Source: Membranipora membranacea
Lineage: Eukaryota; Bryozoa; Gymnolaemata; Cheilostomatida; Membraniporidae
Direction of reading: 5' to 3'
Assembly (NCBI GenBank): GCA_914767715.1
Contig: OU612073.1
Span: forward strand, 5,208,001 to 5,272,000
DNA length: 64,000 nucleotides
Made by a program: the position numbers and the translations under genes. Below, piece by piece: positions 49,701-61,700 of the stretch. The notes beneath the pieces were generated by a model, which was given only the letters and a program-made list of their open reading frames with translations, did not search any database and was not told where the DNA came from. Every line of letters begins with the position of its first letter. Position 1 is the stretch's first letter.

Positions 49701-52700
49701 AACACATATGACTGCTGACATTGTATTAGTCATCGGTGAGCTGGTAATATAAGGTCCATACGTTAGAGTGAATAAATACTGCTGGACCACTCAAAGCCAA
49801 CATCATAAACGGATGTATATCAATATGAAAATTATTGATCTAACTCAATACTTAAAATGTGTACTACGGCATAAAGCAAACCAGGTACAAAATATGTTTA
49901 ATTTCATCACAGTGTGTGATTAAAACAATAGCAAATAATTTCTATCGTGATAAAATTATACTGCTGGTTGTACTATCCGTTACAAATCTGAAGGGACATT
50001 TTGGAGAGATGTTTCCTGCCTCAGTGTCTTTCAAGAGCAGGAATAGAAAGTTGCAAAAAATTGATCTTATCAGGCCCAGGGTTTTAGTGTGGGCTCCTTA
50101 TACTGTATGTCCAGGGGTAGCACCATTCAGCCTTGACAAACTCATGATAGTCTTAGCTGTCCCATGGTACCATGTTTTCTTTATCGTATGAACTTTAGCC
50201 CAGTGTATCAGTCACAAATCTTAGGGCTGACCAACTTTAAGTCACCCATCTCTCAGCCGACAAATTTTCAGTCGACCAACTTTCAGGTGATCAATTTTCA
50301 AGTTTACGATATTTGGAGCTTTGGCAAAACATGTACTCAGGAGAGAAAGAGAATCGTTCGCCTTGACCAAACAGATGGAGACTCCTACTGCACATGACTG
50401 AATTTAGTGTCAGGTTTTTAACTTCCATACAGTCCAGTCCCTTTGGTATTATCGTTATCAAATTTCTTCTTTTATTTCCAGCTCAAGAAAAGAATAATAA
50501 CATCATTGGTATATTTCGTGAGAACCCGCCAATGTTGATAGACGCCCTACAGCTCAATTGTAACAGAGATGGTGATAAAATAAAGGTAAGTCAAACATAC
50601 CGGTTCAAACTGACGGAGGGGACAACTTACAGCCATCTAGCTATAGAATGTTTGTTCTAGACTTGTCACGCGGCCACGGTTTATGGTTTGGTTTGGTTTG
50701 GTTTGATTTGATTTGGTTGGTTCGGTTCCCAAAACAAAAAACAAAAATAAACCGTGTCCACGCAACAAGGCTATGTTTGTTTACTCCGTGGTGGCGGAGG
50801 GAGTTTCAAAAGCTGTGTGCCAAGGTGCTGGGCCCAAGAATCCTACTTTTGCAATATCACTCTATATCGGGAACTTTCCGCGTTAAATTGCTCATATCAC
50901 TTTAAATCAGGACCTATCAGCGCTGAGTTGCTCATATCCGATCACTTTCGCCACAATAAGTTGATTGCTCTCTTTGTGATTAGATATTAACTGTCGTCAA
51001 GATTCACTTTTATACTATGTTATCACTTGAGTCAGGTTCATAACCGTCAGGCTAAAAAGTCAATTGGCATTCTAAAGATTGTCCTAATGTCATTGGGGAA
51101 AATATTAGCGAAAGTTTGCAGTTTGATAAATCTGCTGTAGTATAATTACTATTCTAGATATCTAAAGATTGATAATATCGGAATTTCTGTTCACCCCAGG
51201 GACATAGATTCATTTACTGCGAGTTGTGTAATGAATTAGCTAAGATTCGCGTCCCTCGAGGGCCTAAATAGATGATAAAAAGAGATTTCTTCCTTTCAAT
51301 TGAAGAAATCAGAAAATTAATTCACTTTTTTCAATGGTTGGGCATGTAGGCGTTGATCTGGAAAAAGACAAGTTGACATTATATGTTAGTTGACAATTGA
51401 CAGCACAGCATAAATTCTCAGTAAATCTATATTCCAACGCATAAAAATTCCATAAGCTTGTATTTCCATCGTTTATTATACATCAAAATGTCCTAGGACA
51501 ACTGTCACTTCTTGGCATCAGATAACATCAAAGAGTCAACAGCCAATCATTGTCAACCCTGTCAACTGACAATCAATGGCAAGTGCCCCATCTTTTCACA
51601 ATTTGTGTACTTTAGCCATCATCTCATCTATTGTTGTTGGCTTTGTCTTCATGATCATTGATAATTAACATGATTGACATAAAAATGCAGTTATGAGAAA
51701 CATGACAAACGTTAACATGGCAAGCCATGTTGTCATGGGCAGCAAGTGCTTGGCAGGCAGGCTATGACTGGCTTATGATGGTTTGGCATCTCAGCTCTGA
51801 CGATTCCATAAATGTCTCATTGATTTTTTTCCCTTTGCGTGATTTGTGATGAAAAAGTTTTCTGACAAGAGATCAACAACCTTCAGAGTGCTCAACTAAC
51901 CAACATGCCATCATTAATTACAAACTTTCTAATGATAGATCACGAGTTGCTGTTATGTCTCAGACGGTCTAATATCGGTCCAATATTGTGAGCTCATTCA
52001 CAGCGCTAATTTATAGGGCATGTTAACTATTAGTCCAGATATGTATCAGTCATGTCAACTCTCATTCATCAAATCTCTTTTTCTCCGTCGCACAGCGCAA
52101 CAAGTAATTCGGGGAGACAACTCTTTGTGGAATTTTGTAGCGGTTCCCATCACTGTATATTATAGTGCCTACCTTATGCTCTTGGGTTTTTGGCATCTAA
52201 CTGATGTTATGACCTGTATTGTTCCACTATACATACATTTAGCACACCCTTTCCTTACACTGTGAACTCATGGCCACATATGTTCGAAATGTCCCACAAT
52301 GCATTATATTATTTCAAAACGTGAACCAGGGTGAACTTTCATATTATACCATTGTCCGGTGACAAGTTCATTGATTGCTTTGAAGTGTGAATTCAAATTG
52401 GAATTCAGGAAGGGAACCAAATAGTCTAATGTGATAACCTAATAATTTATTATACAGATATCGGATATCTTATACCGGACGACGGGGTGCAGTAATTCTG
52501 AGTCACGGCCGCAAGACCCTGCAGCCGAGAGTAACAGAGAATATATAGAACAATGTACAGGTAAAAGGACCTGTGTCGTACCTGCCGACAATATCAGACC
52601 TCCTTTCCTACCGAAGAAGCCAGCAAGCTGTGGCATACCTACAAAATATCAGATCAATGTGGCTTATGTGTGCGTCCAGCAGGGTAAGTAGATACAACAT

Positions 52701-55700
52701 CAAGGGATTTTGTCTTGGCCGTTGCAAGGTTTTGGACAGTTCAAGCATATAATAAGTGGCAGTAAAATGTCATTGAAATTTAACTGCATAAAGATATTAC
52801 AAGGCATTAAACAGCACGCAAAACTTTCAAATATTTCTATTCATCTGGATGGCTATGTTACTAGCTCAGAGGATTTAGTTATGAAGGGCTGCATCATATC
52901 CCAGAGCAAGGATATATCCTTACTCTGTGATCATATGCAAGCAGCACATCTAAGAGCAGGCAAAGCGATATTACAGAGAATACGACTTAGCAGACATCGG
53001 TTTTGTTATGGTTAGCTGTAATGTTCTGTCTATGTCTGCCCTGGCTTCTCCTAACATTACATAAATAATTTGAAGCTGAAGTATAGAATAAACTACATAG
53101 AATAGGCGGTAGGTTTTCTGCTCATTTTTTTATTATGGATTTTGTTTACTTTGTTTGCCATGCAACATGTAGAGAGAGCAAATATGTCTAGCGTCATGGT
53201 CAAATGAGGGTGGTAGCAGGTGCCGTTAAATCTTGATGTTTTCTAGTCATAGCCTGATATTTTTCTTCTCAAGTTGGTAGATCTTCCCTAAAAGCAGAAG
53301 CAAAACAAAGCAAGGAATTGTCTCTAACTCCTTGATCAAAGCATACCGGTAAAAGATCAACATTATTCATGAAGTTTGTAGAAAAGCTCAAAATTAATTT
53401 CCTAAGCTATCTTTATAGCTTCCATGAAAGCTATTATCACAACAGCCAATACTTTCATTAGACTTAAAAAACATTACGTTGTGACAAGTCATGTGACCTG
53501 CAGGGAGTAATCAAAACAAGCAAATAAAGAAAATTGAGAAGAGCGTTTTTTATCCGACTTTACCTCCGGAAGTTATGCGCATCCATCCTTGAAACTTTAC
53601 AATATTTATTTGGAGACATTGTGATGGATATAATGTGAAAGTAAGCCCAGAAGATTAGTTATGAGTAAAAGTATCAGTCTCAACAGGTTTCACTCCCAAG
53701 CAGTGACAGATGGCTGATGATTTAAATGGCCAGTGGTCATCAGAATTGGGATTAATTGGATCATTAGCTAGACCATGCGAACATCTATTAGCTGAGTGAA
53801 TTATATATCATAAACTCCTCAGTCTAGCTATTGAGTCTTTAACTACCAATATAAACAGTAGTAAAGCGGAGATTATAAGATTAATTAAGTTCAGTAATTA
53901 GCCAATTGCTTATATAACAATTAATTCATCGCCATAGCAATTAGGCTTTATTTACAAGCTAGAAACGCAACATTTGTGCATTCATGCTGCGCCCAAAATG
54001 CCAGAATCAAAGTTTGGTACCCAGCATCATATCCAAACCTAAGCAAGGCCATAAATTTACATCTGCCTCTGGTCCGAACTAAACAAAAGCGGGCAAGCTT
54101 TAGCTTTTGTTCTTAGATGATACCCCAAGGGTGATTGTTGTTTGTCTATGGCTGAGAAGGTATTCTCCCTTAGGGAACTTCTGACTTACAGCTCAGCATC
54201 TAAGACAATGGTTGTAAGTTGTAGAAACAATATGCTGATTACCCCACACAACAGCAACCTTCGAATCCTTACAACCGATGCCAAAGATGGTGGTGACATC
54301 ATAAGAAATTACTTGGTCACACGGCAGTGGAAATGGGAGGGTTGGTCTACTTATCGTTGTGTCTGGAGTTGCTAGCTTTCTGAACCGAAACTTTGCAAAG
54401 AATTGTTGTCTTTATTTTTCAAGGCAATACAAGATGTTTTTGACCCAAAAGGTCTTGATAAAAAAACAGCTTCAACCCAACTCACCAACAAAACAAATTC
54501 ACATTACTTTTCTAAAATGTTTAATTTTTGTGTTTCAATAGAAAAGATCCGGTCGATGTGTAGCAGCTTCACCACCACAGAATACGGAGGGTACTTGTCT
54601 ACCCCCTCATATCCTATGTTACTGAAGCCAGGAGAACCAGCCGGGCCTTGTAGATGTCACCTAGAGGCCACTCTCAATAGTAGAATCATATTCACTCTTC
54701 TAGAATCTAATCTGGTATGTGTAAGCAAAGCTTTCAATTTTTTCAAGTTTGAATGAGATTCTTGACTATTGAAAAAACTGTATTTAATTTTTTTAAATTC
54801 AGCATTGTGAGCTTACATCATAGATTCAAACATATGAAGGCTACTTCAGAAAACTGCAAAATACATGTTTCGTTGTGACTCCATCAAGGCACATAGATAT
54901 TCACAGCTTCGTGTCTAGGCACAGATCATGTCGACGGTTCAACCCGACAATGTCTTTGTAAATTCTTCAATCATGAATTGTCTTCAGTTGCGAGTTCAAT
55001 GATCAAACTCCTGATTCCTGATGTCACAATGCCTATATTGATGTCTCGCTTGATGTGTCACATATATATGTGGTGATTTAGGGTTTGCGACGATACGGAC
55101 GTATACACAACACAGTAAGGCAACTCCTTCACTTTAACTTCAATCACTCTAGTTTTCACTTGCACCCAGATTATTTTACGCTGCATCCATCCTTTATACT
55201 AAAAGTTCTCCCCTATATCACAGAGTTTAGTGAGCCCGCTCCCTTGCTAAATACTGTGTCCCAAACCCCCTCAGAATTAAACTTGCATGAGTAGAAAACT
55301 CTGCAGTGTGAACTCCATTATCTTTGGGAATACCACAAGTTTTCCATGTTGGGTTTCTAGACTACCACACTGCTTCACATGGCACGATCCTATAGCAGTT
55401 TTGTATCACCCTAGGATCTCCGGTATTGTTCGACTGCAGTATGAAAACACTTTTAGTTGCTTAACCCTTTCAGTTCTGGAATCAGTTCCTAAAATGTAGC
55501 CTAGAGGTTTTTTCTCATACCTATCCAGTATCCAGTGTCCATCCCACAACTCTAAGAGAAAGTTTAAAAACATTAAAGACACTTAAAGGCAGGTAATTCA
55601 ACCTGGATTACTTTTAAAATAGCGCCTAAAGTAATTTGTCAGGTACATTTTTACAGAAGACGACAAAGAACAATATCATCTAAAATGCATTAAGCAAATT

Positions 55701-58700
55701 ATCAAAACTAAATTATGACTGACACTGATTCTTTCTACATGAAGCGTTGCGAGTATCATGTCATGTCAAAAAAAAGTGAAAATTTTTATTACAGTAATGA
55801 AACTGTTCATTTATTGATCAATGTGTAAGGGTTTTGAAATTCTCAAGTAATATGTCCGCTATCAGAGGAAATACGCGTGGAGTGCTATTTGAGATTTTGT
55901 TTTACATGAAGATGTTCACACCAGTTAAGAGGAAGCTGAATTAGGTTTGATCTTTACTCCAGAATACTTGACGTACACATTGTTCAAACGGAGGAGAGTT
56001 TGTGAAAACAATGCTCTGCATGTCAGATGGGTACGGGGTATTTAAGCATGCAGATTTTGTATGCGAGTGTTTTCAAATGCATCAATCTGTTTTTCATGTT
56101 CGGGTTTGTGATATCTAAACACAGTGAGATTCCATAACTTACTATTAAATCATGGTTATCAAAATTTGAGAAGTCCCAAAAAAAATAAGTCAAAAAATGT
56201 AACTTAACAAAAATTGTGTCAATCAGTAATTTCTAGATGCATATTAAAAAGTCTAAAAACATATATTAAATGCCATGTTACCGCCCCAGGAAAAAAATAT
56301 ACGGATAAAACAACTCCAGCCTGATTTGATATTTCATTTGATTGTTTACTTTTCCAGGTTAGTAACTCGAGTGGAAGTGACATGAACACTTGTCAGACTG
56401 AGACCAGTAAGCAGTACCTGGAGATCGCGTACAATCACGGTAAAAATCATTAGTAGAGCAGCAGACCGACTTCCTGTCGCCACTTTCCTTACCTAACATC
56501 CTGTATGCCAAACAAAATCAGTCGCCGTCACTCAAATAGTTTTCTAATGTTTGATGGCTAAAATTTAACATATTATATCGTACGATGCGTTGATCAAGGT
56601 CTTTACCTCACCAACATTGTTTTGTCTTTTAAGTAGACAATGTAGCAAAAGTCGACCCAATCAGATCACATATTTACCAAGCAGAAAGAAAAAACTGGAT
56701 CGGCAAATTGTTTTGTGCCATAAGAAACTCAAAATAAAACGCATACAAATTTCAATAATAACACTAAATAAAAGTTGCATTTTGGGAATGTTTTTATCAT
56801 GCCCTATTACTAAACTATCTGTAATGAGACTTGTATTGTTTCCTGTCGCAGGTATGTCCAAAACCTATATGCTCTGCAGCCACAAATATAATGTGATGAT
56901 TCAGGCCAGTGCTAACTACGACCTGCTGTTTGAGAATCCTATTGGACGAGAGGCTGGAGCGTTCTGGATTCAATACTCAGGTAAGAGATCTGCTATCATT
57001 TCCACTTTTTTCCATTTCTAATTTTCCATTGCTGAAAAATCTGACTGGTCATAAGACTGTGTGACAATTCGACTTGCAAGTTAAGGAGGTTTTTGTTTAT
57101 GTTTTAAAAAAGTACGTGGGCATTATCGCAGTGATCACACTGAAATATAGCATGATCCAATTTGCATGCACTTTTAGCTCCAAGCCGTGGCGGCTCACCA
57201 GTAGAATTTTAATGACTGGAATGTGGACAAATTGGATCAAACTTGATCAAAATGAAAGCTAGGCTCTTAAATAGAAATTGAGATCACACGTTATATTTAA
57301 GATAGAAAAAAACTAAAATGATTAAATTGTCAGCGCCACCACTTACAGGATGAGATCTTCGGGCAATCACATATACTGATTGCCAATCAGTTATATTTAG
57401 AATCAAAACTGATGACAATAATGAGTTTGAACATTGCCAACTATTGATTACAATATGTAAATTCCGTATGTCTTTCTGCTCTGTAATGCTTGTATGCAGA
57501 TGATTCTCCTATCCATGTGCGTTTGTTGACATTCATGTCACAAAGTCAAGACTTGAGCGCTGGCCGGCGTTAGTCTAACCGCCCAAACCGACAATGCTCT
57601 CCAGCCAGTTTCCTTGATTGCACAACCCTTAAAGTGTACTTCAAACAAACCGATAGCCTGTGAACCCATAGTATAAGTACGGCTTGCAGGGTGATAAAGT
57701 TTTGAGCATTACAGCAAAGAAGGGAGCACAAGCTATAGGACTTAGTCAGTCAATGGTTTGAGGACTATATTTTTTTACGATCAATGATTCGGCACCAGAA
57801 ATTCTTTGTGTAAATCAAAGAGATAAAGATTACTAACATTTTGACAACTGATACTAGTATCATCGGAAAATCAATTCTCAAATTGACATCAAACCTCCAA
57901 CACGCCATTGATTTTAGGTCGTAATGAATTTCCTTTGCAACACTGTGCTGTATGAACAAACGCTGAAACTTTTTGTTCATATTTAAATGCCTGACACTGC
58001 AAGGCTGGAAATTAAAAATGATCCACACATTATCACAATTAAGTTCAACTGAACACAACCATTTGGAATGACCTGATTGTCATTTTCTGCAATTTCCTCG
58101 ATGTTCAAGGAATAAAATTAGTGTTAGAGTTTCAATAATGTAATGATTACACATCTGTCATATGGTCCGTCTTGCACAAATGAGAGGAAATGTCAGTTTC
58201 CTGTTTCAGTGCATGAAGAATAACCACATGGAATGTAAAAATATGAACTACGTCTTAGCGGTAACAACGCAAATCACAGGAACTTATTCGCAAACAGTGC
58301 CAGAAAAACAAAATGCCAGCCATAACCTTGATTTCATGGTGAAAGCGAGTTATTAAAAAATCAATCACTACAATTTGTTTTGTAAGTACACATGCCTGTA
58401 AAAGATTGCCGACAGCGGTTCAATCATAGGGAAGCAGCAAAAGTGAGAAGAATCTTAAGTCTGAGATTTAAATCCAATGAGTGCCCTGTAGGGATAGTAA
58501 TAGAAATTACAGAGTTCCGCTAAGGAAATTTACAATGTAGGCATTCGATCATTACCAAACTTAGCCATAGCTCCACACAATCACACCAATCAAAATAGTG
58601 GTGGGTGCATGGCAATGACGCTATGATGGTGAGTCCAATAGCCTGAGGCCTATCTTCCATGATTGAATAGTCACGAAATCATAAAGTTTTGTTCCCTCGC

Positions 58701-61700
58701 GGGATTAGAACATCCAGTACAGGGATGAGAAAACATGCAGACCTTCTGTCACTTCCAGTAAACAAGAATTAATTTCATTGATGACTAGCCTTTAGTATTA
58801 AGCTTACACTTACAATGCTCACACATCGTTCTTTTGTCACTTACCTCAGACCACAGGATGAGAAACTACGGCGCGCAGTGCAGAGACGGATTTCCGAATT
58901 GCATAATCTGATTCATTCATGACTGTGTACTGAACTCTATACGCGAGAAAACAGTCCAGTTCATTCTGAGGTCCACAATTGATAGTTAGGTCTAAGCAAG
59001 AGCAAGGTTGACCCAAATTGCCTCCATTCCAGTTGCTCCCTTCCACTGGTTAGGCCCGCGGCGTGACCAGGGAAGGGGGAGAAACTCCGAATGCAGGCAA
59101 ATGGACCAAACTAGGTTTAGGTTTAAGCAATACAACAGCAATATTCATGTTCTCGACATAAGCATTGAGCTAAAGGCGCAACAACTGTAATCATCGTAGT
59201 CATAACATGCTGACCTTACAGATCATAGACAGAGTTATAGAAATAGCCATAGACATGGAGATATCAATAGACATTGATATGGAGATAAATATAGACAGAG
59301 AAAAGCATAGACACTGGCATAGAGATTTACATAGACATAGGTATAGAGAAAAACATAGACATAGGTATAGAGATAGACATAGGTATAGGTATAGAGATAT
59401 ACATTAACATAGGTATAGGAAAAAATATAGACATAGGTATAGAGGAAAACAAAGACATTAGGTATAGGGAAAAACATAGAGAAAGACATAGACAAGTATT
59501 TTCTTATTTGTTTCAGCTGAGGAGCAGAATGCTATGGTGAAGGTCTCATGTTATGAGCCGGTGGTGACTACGATAGCTCCGATATTCTATACTAAGAACG
59601 GCATTACAGGTGATGATGTAGGATCTGGGTGGCACAGCACAGGTTATTATCACTATCATTTACACTCTATTAATTCGAACGGGTTCTTTTGTTGTCATGC
59701 GGAGGAGTTTGTGGTGTCACTCACACCCCCATCATGGCAAACTGAGTTACTCTAAGTTATCTCACTATCTTACCTTTGTTGCGATGTTAATCACGCCATT
59801 ATAATTGTCATGAGAATGAAAAACACCAAATGGCTTCGCTTTTACCACTATAAGTTGTTTTTCCCTTTCAAACGGCAGCAGCAGTTTTCAGGGGGTTTTA
59901 ACCCCATTCTACATCGGCCATATATTGTTTACTTGCCCTGCTACCATATTAACACCCAAAGATAGGAGATGATTCAATAATTGCTTTTTTAGAGAATTTT
60001 GGTTGATTTTTATTGTTGAGTGACTGCAACACACCACAAGCAAACAACAGCTTTGAGAGACCATAAATCCGTAATTGACTATGTTGTCCCAGAATGCAAT
60101 TTTCTGGAATTCCCAGGTCGATCAGGTCAATGTCAGCATTACATCTAAGAGTTGTACCTAGTTAGAGTAATACTGGCTTACTCAAATGGGAATTGTTTAC
60201 ACATGTCCTATCAAGGCATGCAGGTTTATGTATCTACAAGCCGCCTTATGTAGTATTAGAGTGTAATGAAATCGCTGGTTCATCATTTACAGGAGAATTT
60301 GACTACAGATATGTGCTGGGGATCGTAGCAGCTAGCCTGTTTCTTCTTATTGTTATAGCTATAATAATACTAACAGTCAAATATAAAAGGTAAGATAATT
60401 CAAAGAGTAGGTTGCTGATTTTTACTAGGGAGTCTGGGACATTTTTCCTGAACTCCCTGCTATTACCGAAGAAGGTGGTGAGATAACTAAGTTATCTTCT
60501 CTTTTTTTTATAATGCACGACATACTACCTTCCAATATCAATTTTCTTTCAGGTATTTTAACTACAGCACCAAACTGCTTGCAAGAATAGAGTACACCTT
60601 TCCATTACTAAAACATATGATTGTTGGAAGGCCCTTTTTTCTATTGCAACTCTGTTGTTTGAGCACCTGATCTATGACACGCAAGTGTTGAAGGTCTTGA
60701 GTTCGGATCCTGCTGCAGTCTACTGGGTTCTGTGCCTCAGATGTGCCCCAACCTGACTGCAAATTGGCGCCAAATGTTGGCATCTTTATTTCTCAGTCTT
60801 GGGACTGAGAAAGACCTGTGATTAATAGTATCCTCATGTCGCTGCTCTTCTGGTTTTGATTTAGTACTCACAACAAATACAACATGTATCACGTGGTCGG
60901 AAATTTAAGTGGAGGGTATGTATAGCTAATCAACTAACTAGAGAGAGACATTTCTAAATGGCTAAAATTCAAACCAACAAACAATATTTGTGCCAACAGC
61001 AACAGCATGAAGATTTCGTTGTCCTGTGTCCAAACTAGCTTAACTCCCTAATTTGTGAAACTTTTAAAACATAATTCACAGGATAAATCATGTTTCTCAC
61101 GTTTGTCTATAAACAGCCAAACTCAGAGTTATTCAGAGGCTATTGTTTCTTAGAGGCCTCATTGCAGGTTGCCTTAAAATACGTAGTCCCAGATGTCAGA
61201 CTGTCAATAGACCGCACAATTTCCTTTACCTTAATCTGCCATATTCAGCAGTATATTTTACCTGCTAGCTTACTGTTACCCATGCACTGCCATTTCTATA
61301 TGTTCACGTGAGCTACTGGTACTAATAGAAGCAGGGAGTGTTATACAACTCCTTGATAGAAGCATGGATCTTCTGTAATACATGTAAACATAAAAACTCA
61401 GGTTTGTCTATTTCATTGTTAGAGTTATTTCCCCCATGTCAACTAATAGGACAACTCTCTTGAAATATATCACAGATAACAATAACCTAACCATAGTGTA
61501 TCCATAATTACAGGAAAATCAATCATTATCTGATGAATAAATATTCCAAGAAAAAGAAGCCTCATCACAGGCAGGCCAAAGAGCCTCCACCGTCGATGTC
61601 TGTGGATCCAATGAGCCTCAATAACAGGGGTAGGTTTCTGTCAAACCACAGGCTAAAAATCCAAATGTGTCCAACTTTATTTATATTAGAGGGATGCTCT

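Noticed and set aside
50648-50990. Overlapping plus-strand frames of about 80 codons
   Set aside because: They run through the hairpin element at 50658-50773 and lack splice context.
59207-59495. Long frames on both strands (His/Arg-rich and Tyr/Val-rich)
   Set aside because: Produced by the short-unit minisatellite, which lacks stops; not genes.
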